Source: Halomarina halobia
GTDB lineage: Archaea > Halobacteriota > Halobacteria > Halobacteriales > Haloarculaceae
Reading direction: 5' to 3'
Length of the DNA: 64,000 bases
Assembly (NCBI RefSeq): GCF_029338575.1
Contig: NZ_CP119992.1
Coordinates: 2,790,001 to 2,854,000 of the forward strand
This document shows, piece after piece, positions 27,325 through 37,921 of the stretch. Positions within the stretch are counted from its first letter, which is position 1, and the number at the start of each line of letters is the position of its first letter. Made by a program: the position numbers and the translations under genes. The notes below the pieces were generated by a model. It searched no databases. It was not told the origin of the DNA and saw nothing but the letters and a program-made list of their open reading frames with translations.

Positions 27325-27618
27325 TCAGTCGACCGACAGTCCGCCCTCCCCGCTCGCGCCGGTGAACTCGAGTTCGATCTCGAGTTCGCCCTCCTGCTGG
27401 CTGACGAACTCGACCTCGACCTCGATCGGTTCCCTGTACTCGAACGGGACCTCCCAGTCCGCGCTCGAGATGGTGAGTCGCGTGTCCGCCTCGATCTGGT
27501 CGGCGAGTTCCCGGAGGAACGTCGCCGTGGCCTGACGCGACAGATGGACCTCGCGCTCGAAGTACCCCTCGGTGATGACGGTTCGCCCGTCCCGTTTCTC
27601 GCCCGGCAGATTGGCCAT
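27325..27618 (-). CDS. amphi-Trp domain-containing protein
   Basis: A 97-residue acidic soluble protein of the amphi-Trp family, small archaeal domains of unknown role. The pattern EGYFEREVHLSRQATATFLRELADQI (strand then helix), SSADWEVPFEYREPIEVEVEF and repeated Glu-Leu/Ile alternation in a final strand (EGELEIELEFTG) fits the family. The ATG at 27618 is chosen since upstream in-frame residues are Ala/Arg-rich and overlap the ArsR-like promoter region. It is divergent from the gene at 27721. Confidence 0.75.
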   Translation of the reverse strand: MANLPGEKRDGRTVITEGYFEREVHLSRQATATFLRELADQIEADTRLTISSADWEVPFEYREPIEVEVEFVSQQEGELEIELEFTGASGEGGLSVD

Positions 27619-27720
27619 GTCGGTAGTTAGCGCGGGACGTGATAATGGCTGTGCGGCGCGCCGCGCACGGGCACCCGTCGCCGAGATAGATTCTTGTGAA
27701 TCGGTGTACATGCACAGGGC

Positions 27721-28053
27721 ATGTCGCTGTTCGACGTTCTCGGGAGCAAGGCGCGCCTACAGATCCTCCAGGAGGTCTCATCGGGTCCGCGGTACGTCTC
27801 GGAACTGGCCGAACGGGTCGGCATGGACGGCAAGACGGCGGTCCATCACCTCGCCGTGCTCGAGGAGGCCGGTCTCGTCACGAGCTACCGGGCCGGTCGC
27901 CGCAAGTACTACCGGCTCGTCAAGGCCGTCGAACTCCGGGCGGAACCCCGTCCGGACCGCACGTTCGTCCTCCACGCGCGTGAGACGGGGCGGCGCGACG
28001 ACGCCGAGCACGGCGACGCGGAGTACGGGTTTTCGGTGAACGACGACGCGTAG
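27721..28053 (+). CDS. ArsR-type winged-helix transcriptional regulator
   Basis: A 110-residue winged helix: FDVLGSKARLQILQEV, then VSELAERVGMDGKTAVHHLAVLEEAGLV as the HTH and SYRAGRRKYYRL as the wing. The C-terminal tail is acidic with no Cys pair, so classical ArsR metal sensing is not supported. It starts close to the divergent amphi-Trp gene; regulation of that gene is plausible but not shown. Confidence 0.82.
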   Translation: MSLFDVLGSKARLQILQEVSSGPRYVSELAERVGMDGKTAVHHLAVLEEAGLVTSYRAGRRKYYRLVKAVELRAEPRPDRTFVLHARETGRRDDAEHGDAEYGFSVNDDA

Positions 28054-28223
28054 CGCACCGCGACGTACCACACAGTACCGTCGGTCCCGCGCGGGCACTC
28101 CCGGCGTCGAATCGGACGCGCCGCCGGCCGACCCGCCCGACGTCGGCGTTCGTGTATTCGCGTTCAACGTATTCGAGTACCTAGTTACCAAGGTACATAC
28201 CGGTGGACTTCGATTCGGTGTGC

Positions 28224-29291
28224 ATGGTCGAGGAAGCAATCGAGTCGTTCGTGTCGGCCCAGGGGCTCTCGGGGGCGATCATCGTTCTGGCCGTCGGGGC
28301 GATCGTGCTGACGGTGGCCGTCGAGAAGCTGATCAGCTACCTGACCCGCGCGGCCCTCGGGTTGAACGTGTCGCTCTTCGCGCTCGCCATCGTCTTCACC
28401 GGGTTCGAGTTCGACGACACGATCCTCGCGCTCGTCTTGAGCGCCGGGGACCTGGAGGGGGTCGCGCTCGGAACGGCGCTGGGCACCGCGCTGGCCATCG
28501 TCGGCGTGACGCTCGCGCTCACCGCGATCGTCAGGCCGTTCCCGGTCGAACTCCCCGCCGACTATCTCGCGCTCTTCGCGCTGTCCCCGTTCCTCCTCGT
28601 CCCGTTCGTCCTCCTGGAAACGCTCACGTTCGTCCACGGGGTCGTCCTCGTCGGGCTGTTCGTCGCGATGTTCGGGTACCTCATCTACCGCGAGTACCAG
28701 CGCGACCGACCCGTGTTCCGCGATTCGGAGATCGGGAAGACGCTACGGGCCGACGGGGGCGTCCGCGTCTCCCGCTCGGTGTCGCCGATCCTCGAGGATC
28801 GACTCGTCGGCGACCGGCCCGCCGCGGGCTGGCTGTGGCTCGCGCTCGCGGTCGTGGCGCTCGCCGGCGTCGTCTTCGGTGCGATGCTGCTGGAGGCGGG
28901 CTCCGAGGTCGTCGTCGAGGACCTCGCCATCGAGGAGACCGTGTTCGGCGCGACCGTCCTCACGGTGATCCTCACGTTCGAGGACGTCCTCCTCACCCTC
29001 GAGCCCGTCCGCCGGGGAATCCCCGAGATCGGCGTCGGCAACGTCATCGGCAGCGTGCTCTTCTCGGTGACCGGAAACGTCGGCATCATCATGCTGATCA
29101 GCGATCTCGAGATCTCGCGATCGGTGCTCACGTTTCACCTCCCCGCGGTCATCGTCGTGACGGCCCTCGCCGCCTACTTCCTCCACCGGGGACGACTGAA
29201 GCGGTGGCACGGATACCTGCTCGGCGGGTTCTACGTCGTCTACTGGCTCGTCGCGATCTTCGTGATCAGCGAGGTGCCGATCTCCGGTTGA
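28224..29291 (+). CDS. Sodium/calcium exchanger family membrane protein
   Basis: A 355-residue protein with about ten hydrophobic segments in two homologous halves, as in the Ca2+/cation antiporter superfamily. The second alpha-repeat reads GATVLTVILTFEDVLLTLEPVRRGIPEIGVGNVIGSVLFSVTGN (blocks G-V-G-N and I-G-S are diagnostic). The usual T-S-L-P-E ion-binding motif is replaced by T-F-E-D. A long charged cytosolic loop (about 165-210) joins the halves. The ATG at 28224 is preferred to a GTG seven codons upstream. The ion is not certain. A paralogue lies convergently 55 bases downstream. Confidence 0.78.
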   Translation: MVEEAIESFVSAQGLSGAIIVLAVGAIVLTVAVEKLISYLTRAALGLNVSLFALAIVFTGFEFDDTILALVLSAGDLEGVALGTALGTALAIVGVTLALTAIVRPFPVELPADYLALFALSPFLLVPFVLLETLTFVHGVVLVGLFVAMFGYLIYREYQRDRPVFRDSEIGKTLRADGGVRVSRSVSPILEDRLVGDRPAAGWLWLALAVVALAGVVFGAMLLEAGSEVVVEDLAIEETVFGATVLTVILTFEDVLLTLEPVRRGIPEIGVGNVIGSVLFSVTGNVGIIMLISDLEISRSVLTFHLPAVIVVTALAAYFLHRGRLKRWHGYLLGGFYVVYWLVAIFVISEVPISG

Positions 29292-29346
29292 GCGCCCGGA
29301 CGACGGTTCCCCGAGGCTCCGCGTACTCGCCCTCGACGACGCGGAT

Positions 29347-30393
29347 TCACGTGACGAGGTTCGCCCCCCAGTAGGCGGCGTACACCGCCAACAGCGTCGC
29401 ACCGCCGACTCGACTGACCCGGCCGCGGGCGAGCATCCCCGCGACGAGCGCGAGCGATACCAGGAAGAACGGCCAGTGGACCGCGAGCACCGCGCCGCCC
29501 GTGTCGATGGGCCGGACCAGCGCGATGACGCCCGCGTTCGCCGTCACGAAGAACAGCGTGCTCCCCACGACGTTCCCGACGCCGAGGTGCGGTCGGCCCC
29601 GGCGAACCGGCTCGACGGTGAGAAACAGTTCCTCGAGCGACGCGACGAAGCTCATCACGGTCGCGCCGAAGGCGAGGCCGGTGATCCCGAGAACGCCGAG
29701 CATGACCTGCGCGCCCGACACCGCGAGTTCGGAGCCGACGGTCATGCCGCCCACCGCGAGCAGCGCGACGCCGAGCCGGTATCGCCCCTCGTGTCGGGCC
29801 CTGAGGTCGTCGAGCCACCGGATATCGAGGTCGAGGTCGAGGTCGAGGAGGTCGTCGTCGGCCGCCTCGGTTCCACCGTCGAGCGCCTGCTCCTCGAACG
29901 CCTCGACCTCCTCGGCGCTCAGATACCGCGTGTTCGCCCGCCGTTCGAGTCCGTACACGGCGACGAGCAGCGGGAGGTAGCCGACCGTGAGCAGGACGCC
30001 GTCGAACCGCGTGAGCGTCCCGTCGAGCGCGAGGACGAGCAACAGCGCCGGCGCGCCGAGCATCATCAGGAGGTACGACCGCGGCGCGTCCGTCTCGAAC
30101 GGCGTGAGGACCCCCGCGACCCCGACGGCCGCTCCGAGGACGAACAGCGCCTCGCCGAAGACCGTTCCGAGCGCGAGGCCCGGAAGGCCGTCGAGGACCG
30201 CCACGAAGCCCAGGACAGCGTTCTCGAGGTCGGTCCCCGCCAGGAGCACCGTCAGGAAGAACCCGGAGACGCCGAGCGCGAGCGCGCTCTCCGCGACCGC
30301 CTCGATGAACGTCTCGACGCTCCCGATGACCAGCCCGACGCCGATCAGGAAGGACAGGACGCCGACGATCGCGGGAGGCACGTCGAGCGGCAT
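29347..30393 (-). CDS. Sodium/calcium exchanger family membrane protein (paralogue)
   Basis: A 348-residue antiporter-like protein with two halves. The first repeat has AGTDLENAVLGFVAVLDGLPGLALGTVFG. The second has GATVMSFVASLEELFLTVEPVRRGRPHLGVGNVVGSTLF, closer to the canonical pattern (S-L-E-E) than its neighbour. The acidic central loop contains an alternating Leu-Asp run (about 185-195: DDDLLDLDLDLDIR). The ATG at 30393 begins MPLDVPPAIV ahead of the first membrane segment. It converges on the paralogue at 28224-29291. Confidence 0.78.
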   Translation of the reverse strand: MPLDVPPAIVGVLSFLIGVGLVIGSVETFIEAVAESALALGVSGFFLTVLLAGTDLENAVLGFVAVLDGLPGLALGTVFGEALFVLGAAVGVAGVLTPFETDAPRSYLLMMLGAPALLLVLALDGTLTRFDGVLLTVGYLPLLVAVYGLERRANTRYLSAEEVEAFEEQALDGGTEAADDDLLDLDLDLDIRWLDDLRARHEGRYRLGVALLAVGGMTVGSELAVSGAQVMLGVLGITGLAFGATVMSFVASLEELFLTVEPVRRGRPHLGVGNVVGSTLFFVTANAGVIALVRPIDTGGAVLAVHWPFFLVSLALVAGMLARGRVSRVGGATLLAVYAAYWGANLVT

Positions 30394-30565
30394 GACTGGA
30401 GCAGTCACGCGATACCGGTATATACCATTCGGCGACCGCCGCGCGCTCCCCGTAACCGCCTCGTCGGTCGGGGCGGTCGCCGGAACTCGGCGACCCGAGG
30501 CATGCGGGCTGTGACCTACGAACACGCTTATGGTTCGACGGAGTGTATCCGCGTCCACGCTGACT

Positions 30566-31408
30566 ATGAACGTCCCGAGCGCGGTGGACACGCTGCGACG
30601 GCCGGAGTACACGGGGGAGAACCGCTGCGTTCCCTGCACCGCTCTGAACGTGCTCATCGCCGGCGCGCTCGCCGCGGTCGTCGCCGTCGTGAGCCGCCCC
30701 GCGTACGGGGCCGTCGTCTTCGCCGCCGCGGCGCTCGTCGTCTACCTCCGCGGGTATCTCGTGCCGGGAACGCCGACGATCACGCGGCGCTACTTCCCGC
30801 CGTGGCTGCTCCGACTGTTCGGGAAGGATCCCATCGCGGGGGTCTCGAACGCCGGGGACGCGGCGGAAGCGGGGGCCGGGGATCGGGCCGCCGAACCGCT
30901 GCTCGCCGCCGGCGTCCTGACCGATGCCGACGGGGGCGGGATCGACCTCGCGCCGGCGTTCCGCGAGGAGTGGGCCGAGCGGACGAACACGGTTCTCGAA
31001 CGGGGCGTCGAACCCGACGACGTGCGCGCGATGTTCGACGCGGACACCGTCTCCAGCCCCGGCGAACGGTCGTTCGTCGTGGACGGGAACAAGTCGGTCC
31101 GGTGGGAGTCGACCGCGGCCCTCGCCGCGGACGTCGCCGCGGCGGAAGTGCTCCGAGAGCACGTCGACTGGGCCGGGTTCGATCGGGAGCGACGCCAGTC
31201 CGTCCTGCTGGGGCTGCGCCTGTTCCTCCGGCGCTGCCCGACGTGCGACGGCCCGCTGTCCGTGACCGAGGAGCGCGTCGATCCCTGCTGTCAGAAGCCC
31301 CACCTCGTGGCGGAGTCCGCCTGTCGGGACTGCGGGGCGGCGCTCGCCGACGCCGCCGTCGTGGACCGGGAGGGCGTCGACTCCGTCCGGACGACCCTCC
31401 TCCGCTGA
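30566..31408 (+). CDS. Membrane protein with C-terminal zinc-ribbon-like region, uncharacterized
   Basis: A 280-residue protein. After a short N-terminus with a C-x2-C (NRCVPCTALN), two adjacent hydrophobic segments (about 31-45 and 52-68) anchor it. A soluble region of about 150 residues follows, and a cysteine-rich end has RCPTCDGPLS, DPCCQKPH and ACRDCGAAL, suggesting a zinc ribbon. The ATG at 30566 is chosen over one 12 codons upstream because it follows a cleaner leader and starts MNVPSAV. It resembles uncharacterized conserved haloarchaeal proteins. Role unknown. Confidence 0.7.
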   Translation: MNVPSAVDTLRRPEYTGENRCVPCTALNVLIAGALAAVVAVVSRPAYGAVVFAAAALVVYLRGYLVPGTPTITRRYFPPWLLRLFGKDPIAGVSNAGDAAEAGAGDRAAEPLLAAGVLTDADGGGIDLAPAFREEWAERTNTVLERGVEPDDVRAMFDADTVSSPGERSFVVDGNKSVRWESTAALAADVAAAEVLREHVDWAGFDRERRQSVLLGLRLFLRRCPTCDGPLSVTEERVDPCCQKPHLVAESACRDCGAALADAAVVDREGVDSVRTTLLR

Positions 31409-31516
31409 GCGACGCGCCGGTCGCCCAGCGTCTCCGCGAGGACCGGGCGCGTGCGCCAGACGGGCTATCGCCGGGGGACACGGATGACTAAGTACGTCCC
31501 TGACGATAGTGAACGC

Positions 31517-32002
31517 ATGACGTCCGACCAGCAACTCCCGAACATCAAGGTGGGGCGGGACGCCGCGCGCGACGACGAGTGGGAGGGGGAGGAGGAGGAG
31601 ACCGCCACGGTGGAGTACCTCAACTACCGGGTGCTCGAGCGACGCGGCTGGGAGGTGGAGGACGACGACCTCTTCGAGAAGGCGGCCGCGGCCGACCTGG
31701 ACGACGCCGACCACGGGACGCTCGAGGTCGGCGAGTATCGGTACATCCTCGACGCCGCCGAGGACGCCGGCTACGCCTGGCCGTTCGAGTGCCGGGCCGC
31801 CTCGTGTGCGAACTGCTGCGCCTTCCTCGTGGAGGGCGAGATCGAGATGGACATGAACCTCTTTCTGACCGACGAGGAGGTCGAGGAGATGGGACTCCGG
31901 TTGACCTGCGTGGGGACGCCCGGGTCGGACGAGATCAAACTCGTCTACAACGTCAGGAGCCACGACTACCTTCAGACGGTCGTCGGAAAACGCGAAGTCT
32001 GA
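31517..32002 (+). CDS. Halophile-type 2Fe-2S ferredoxin
   Basis: A 161-residue plant-type ferredoxin, the main soluble electron carrier of haloarchaea (for example for 2-oxoacid oxidoreductases and possibly AORs). Three cluster ligands are in [13 protein letters not shown] and the fourth in LTCVGTP. The halophilic acidic insert lies near the N-terminus ([21 protein letters not shown]). The N-terminus is about 30 residues longer than typical and very acidic. An in-frame ATG at 31484 is an alternative start. The extra Cys in CANCC is unusual. Confidence 0.92.
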   Translation: MTSDQQLPNIKVGRDAARDDEWEGEEEETATVEYLNYRVLERRGWEVEDDDLFEKAAAADLDDADHGTLEVGEYRYILDAAEDAGYAWPFECRAASCANCCAFLVEGEIEMDMNLFLTDEEVEEMGLRLTCVGTPGSDEIKLVYNVRSHDYLQTVVGKREV

Positions 32003-32010
32003 GTAGGACG

Positions 32011-32484
32011 TCAGGACAGCCGTTCGATGGCCTCCTCGAGTCGTTCGTCGGGAGTCATGTTCATCACTAGCTGGTCCTCCTGATGGCGCTCGGCGTGCGT
32101 GAGATCGATGTCCTCGCCGTGGACGGCGTCGAGGATCGCCGCGAGCAGCAGCGCGTGGGTGTCGAGGCGGTTCTCGAGTTCGTTTATGTTGTTGAACGCC
32201 TTCTCCGCGAACCCCATGAGCGAGTCGGAGAACTCCGCGATGTTCTCCTCGCTCTGTTTGATCTTCCGCTCGTTCAGGCTGATCCGCGCGAAGTTGTCCA
32301 CCTCCTCGAGCGTCCGCTCGAGTTCCGCGATCTCCCGCTCGAGCGACGCGACGCGCCGATCGATCAACTGCTCGATCAGGGCCTCCATCGTGACTTCGTC
32401 CGCCTCGGACTCCGTCGCGAGGTCCGCCGTGGACTCGTCGGCCGCCACTTCCGGTGTGCGCCTCCGGGGGATGGGTGTAGTCAT
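32011..32484 (-). CDS. Uncharacterized coiled-coil protein
   Basis: A 157-residue protein predicted to be mostly helical. A Ser/Thr/Glu/Ala-rich N-terminus (1-30) leads to a heptad-like coiled coil (about 33-110: LEREIAELERTLEEVDNF, ENIAEFSDSLMGFAEKAFNNINELENRLD). The C-terminus is acidic with LLLAAILDAVHGEDIDLTHAE and ends in EEAIERLS. The ATG at 32484 is preceded by an AT-rich patch. It follows the PQQ dehydrogenase in the same direction (104-base gap), so it may belong to that operon. No function recognised. Confidence 0.65.
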   Translation of the reverse strand: MTTPIPRRRTPEVAADESTADLATESEADEVTMEALIEQLIDRRVASLEREIAELERTLEEVDNFARISLNERKIKQSEENIAEFSDSLMGFAEKAFNNINELENRLDTHALLLAAILDAVHGEDIDLTHAERHQEDQLVMNMTPDERLEEAIERLS

Positions 32485-32588
32485 GTGCTCACAGGCAGCA
32501 CGGTACGACAAATAATTTTGGATCGAGATGGAGAACATCTTGAACGTAGTCGGGAAGCTACTCGATAAAATAGGGCTGAGAGCCGTCG

Positions 32589-34301
32589 TCAGGCCGCCAT
32601 CGAGAAGATGAGGAGCCTGTCGTCGCGCTTCCCCCGGCGGAGCCAGCCGCTGCCGCCGACCTGGATGGCGATGTACTGCTTCTCGGTGCCGGGGTCGTAC
32701 CAGCTCATGGGGCTGGCGGAGAGCGGTGCGTCGCCGCAGTCGAACTCCCAGACGCGCTCGCCCGTCTCGCCGTCGTAGGCGATCAGGTCGCCGTTCTGCG
32801 TGCCGGCGAACACGAGGCCGGTCGCGGTCGCCATCGAACCGCCCCAGAGGTAGGTGTCGCTGTCGATCCAGTCGCGCCAGACGCGCTCGCCCGTCGCCGG
32901 ATCGATCGCGACGATGGAGGCGATGTGGCCGTTGTACTCGTCGGGCATCGCCTCGGTCTCGTCCTCGAGGATGCCGCCCCAGTACTTCTTGCCCTCCTCG
33001 AACTCCTCGAACCGCCACCACGCCTCCTGGGCGTTGTTGTGCATCTTGTAGTAGATGAGACGGGTCTCGGGGCTGTAGGCCGGGGGTTGCCAGTCGTTGC
33101 CGCCCATCCCGCCGGGCATGAACGTCCCGCGCCTGCCCTCGTCGATGTGCGGGATCATCCGGAACATGTTGAGCTGCTGGACGCCCGGCTCGCTCCGTTC
33201 GATGAGTTCGCCGGTCTCGGCGTCGACCGTGTACGCCCAGCCCGTCTTCCCGGCGTCGACGACGACGTCCTTGGTCTGGTTGCGGTGGGCGATCTCGAGG
33301 TCCCTGATGAACACGCGGGGACAGGCCGAGTCGTAGTCCCAGACGTCGTGGGGCGACTCCTGGTGGAACCAGAGCCGTTCGCCGGTCTCGGCGTCGAGAC
33401 ACAGCGTGCCGCAGGTGTTGCGGTTCGGGCCCGGTCGGACCGACCCGTCGAAGTCGGGGCCGGGGTTACCGATCGGCAGGTACAGCCGGTTTCGCTCCTC
33501 GTCCAGCGTGGCCGTCATCCAGTTGGTGCCGGCCGCCTGGTTGATGCTCTCCCCGACCCACTCCTCCTCCGGGCAGGTGTGGGTGAACCACAGTTGCTCG
33601 CCCGTCTCGGCGTCGAGGGCGGTGTGGAATCCGCGCACGCCGTACTCGCCGCCCGCGCTGCCCGTGTACAGCGTCCCGTCGTGGACGATGGGTGCCCACG
33701 TCGCGGAGTAGCCCCGCTCGTGGTCGGCGGTGCTGGTGTACCACACCTCCTCGCCGGTGTAGCGGTCGAGCGCGACGACCCCCGAGTCGAGGGTGCACAT
33801 GAATATCTTGTCCTTCCACACGGCGACGCCGCGGTTGTTGTCGTCACAGCAGAGCACCACGTCCGACGGGACGGCGTACGTGTAGCTCCACAGCACGTCG
33901 CCCGCGCGCGGATCGATGGCCTTCACGTGGTTCGGCCCGTTCGACTGGTACATCACGGGCGGATCGCCCGGTATCACCAGCGGCGTCCCCTCCATGCTCG
34001 ACCCGGAACCGACCCGCATCTCGTGCTCCAGTTCGAGGTCGTCGACGTTCTCGGGCGTGATGACGTCGGCTGTCGTGTAGCGGTGCTGTTCGTAGTTACC
34101 GCCGTACATCAACCAACACTCCGCGTTCTCGCCGGAGTTGCTCAGCATCTCCTGGGTGACGTCCTCCCGCGGGATGCGGTCGATGTCGTGCTGGTGGGTG
34201 ACCGACTTCTCGGGTGCGCCGAGCACCCGATAGCCGTTATCAGTCTCTCGAACGACGGTGTCCTGTGCGGCCTGTACGGCCCTGTCTTCCTCTATTGACA
34301 T
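32589..34301 (-). CDS. PQQ-dependent (quinoprotein) dehydrogenase, no signal peptide
   Basis: A 570-residue beta-propeller of the methanol/ethanol dehydrogenase type, with repeated D-x-E/R-T-G-E-x-x-W tryptophan-docking motifs. Key residues are present: the vicinal disulfide CC at 151-152, the metal ligand region AGGEYGVRG with E219, YLPIGNPGPDF with N279 and the catalytic Asp in VWDYD at 321-324. The second Asp (D324) is the position that marks lanthanide-dependent XoxF/PedH enzymes. The N-terminus MSIEEDRAVQAAQ has no Sec or Tat signal, although characterised enzymes are periplasmic. It is preceded by a 305-residue protein with a 6-base gap. No PQQ biosynthesis genes are in the window. Confidence 0.85.
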   Translation of the reverse strand: MSIEEDRAVQAAQDTVVRETDNGYRVLGAPEKSVTHQHDIDRIPREDVTQEMLSNSGENAECWLMYGGNYEQHRYTTADVITPENVDDLELEHEMRVGSGSSMEGTPLVIPGDPPVMYQSNGPNHVKAIDPRAGDVLWSYTYAVPSDVVLCCDDNNRGVAVWKDKIFMCTLDSGVVALDRYTGEEVWYTSTADHERGYSATWAPIVHDGTLYTGSAGGEYGVRGFHTALDAETGEQLWFTHTCPEEEWVGESINQAAGTNWMTATLDEERNRLYLPIGNPGPDFDGSVRPGPNRNTCGTLCLDAETGERLWFHQESPHDVWDYDSACPRVFIRDLEIAHRNQTKDVVVDAGKTGWAYTVDAETGELIERSEPGVQQLNMFRMIPHIDEGRRGTFMPGGMGGNDWQPPAYSPETRLIYYKMHNNAQEAWWRFEEFEEGKKYWGGILEDETEAMPDEYNGHIASIVAIDPATGERVWRDWIDSDTYLWGGSMATATGLVFAGTQNGDLIAYDGETGERVWEFDCGDAPLSASPMSWYDPGTEKQYIAIQVGGSGWLRRGKRDDRLLIFSMAA

Positions 34302-34307
34302 TCTCGA

Positions 34308-35225
34308 TTACCTCGCTTCGCTCGGTGCGCGCATCTCCTCCGTAATGTGATACATGTCGCTGCAGATGTCCTCCTGGTTGACGATCAGGATCGCGGCGCT
34401 GGCGGTCAGCGCCGCGGACAGCTGGCTGTCCGTGATCGCCGCTTCGGTCGCGTCAGCGACCTCGAGCGCGGCCATCGTCAACAGGTATAGCCCCCCCAGC
34501 ATCGCCTTGATGTCCCAGAACCCGTCGTCGAGGATCCGTTCGGTGATCAGGACTCTCTTCTGCCAGAGGTGGACGTCGAGCGTCCGGATCCACAGCAGCG
34601 CGCCGCCCATCGCCCGCTGGTGCAGCGGCGGGACGAACTCGACGTTGAACTCGACGCCCTCGGGGATCTCCGCGGTCGGGACCCACCGCGAGAGGCGAGT
34701 GTTGTTGTTGACGATGTCCATGACCAGAACGGTCTGCTCCCGGTCGTCGAATCCGATCTCGGCGAGCGCCGAGGTCAGCTCGTCCGCGCCGATCAGCTCG
34801 TGGGCGGTATCCCGGATGTACTCCGGTTCGAACCGCGACGCGTTGGCGTCGACGCTCTCGAAGAAGTCCACCTCCTGGAGGTGATCGTACACCCGCCATC
34901 CGGGTTCGACGAGCTCCCGATACAGCACCTCCGGCTCCCTCTCACCCCGTGGAATCCCTCGCTCGCGTACCTCGGGAAGGCGGTCGATCTGCGCCGCCAG
35001 ATCCGACAGGGCGGACCGGAGGAGGTCGACGTCGAGCCGTCCTTCCAGGTCGCTACGGATGGCCTCGCCCAGGCTGGCGAACTCCGGGGTGGTATCCGCG
35101 TCGACCGCCGTCTTCATCTCCGAGAGCGTCAGCGTCTCGCCGCCGACCGCGTCGCTTATCCCGAGTGTCCTCGCCAGCCGTTCCTGATCTTCCGTAGTGA
35201 TGTGAGGTGTGCTTACATTGGCCAT
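34308..35225 (-). CDS. Uncharacterized protein preceding the PQQ dehydrogenase
   Basis: A 305-residue soluble, mostly helical protein. It has an acidic N-terminal region (1-120), a central region with DREQTVLVMDIVNNNTRLSRWVP and a helical C-terminus (LLTMAALEVADATEAAITDSQLSAAL) ending in SDMYHITEEM. No Cys-rich, nucleotide-binding or membrane motifs are seen. The ATG at 35225 is chosen because the upstream part of the frame is AT-rich leader. It is the first gene of the probable operon with the quinoprotein and may be its partner or chaperone. I do not recognise the family. Confidence 0.65.
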   Translation of the reverse strand: MANVSTPHITTEDQERLARTLGISDAVGGETLTLSEMKTAVDADTTPEFASLGEAIRSDLEGRLDVDLLRSALSDLAAQIDRLPEVRERGIPRGEREPEVLYRELVEPGWRVYDHLQEVDFFESVDANASRFEPEYIRDTAHELIGADELTSALAEIGFDDREQTVLVMDIVNNNTRLSRWVPTAEIPEGVEFNVEFVPPLHQRAMGGALLWIRTLDVHLWQKRVLITERILDDGFWDIKAMLGGLYLLTMAALEVADATEAAITDSQLSAALTASAAILIVNQEDICSDMYHITEEMRAPSEAR

Positions 35226-35228
35226 TGA

Positions 35229-37631
<2,403 letters not shown>

Positions 37632-37668
37632 CGCGTCTCGACGGATAGCGAGTACGGATCGTCGAGAT

Positions 37669-37873
37669 GCGGCGCGCCTCGTGGATTAGCACGGTGGGGT
37701 TCGGCCCCGCCGCCGCGAGGTACCCCGCGCCGCCGGCGTGGTCCAGGTGGAGGTGCGTCGTGACGACGGCCTCGACGGCGTCACGGTCGATAGTGAGCTC
37801 GGAGAGGGGCGTCTTCGACGCGCTCGCGGTTCGTTCCGATCTCCGTGGCGTCGGCGTCGGGGCCAAACAGCTT
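37669..37873 (-). pseudogene. Fragment of a metallo-beta-lactamase-fold hydrolase
   Basis: On the minus strand, KLFGPDADATEIGTNRERVEDA is followed in another frame by LTIDRDAVEAVVTTHLHLDHAGG and YLAAAGPNPTVLIHEA. The second block contains the MBL zinc motif H-x-H-x-D-H. About 65 residues survive of a protein normally over 250: no N-terminal strands and no later zinc ligands, and a frameshift separates the two parts. Sequence downstream of IHEA runs into DNA that overlaps the CDC48 3' end. It is a clear remnant with no start codon. Confidence 0.72.
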
Positions 37874-37921
37874 CGCCCGACTCCGCGAGAGCGGCGGATC
37901 GGGCGTCGGTCCCGCTGCGGG

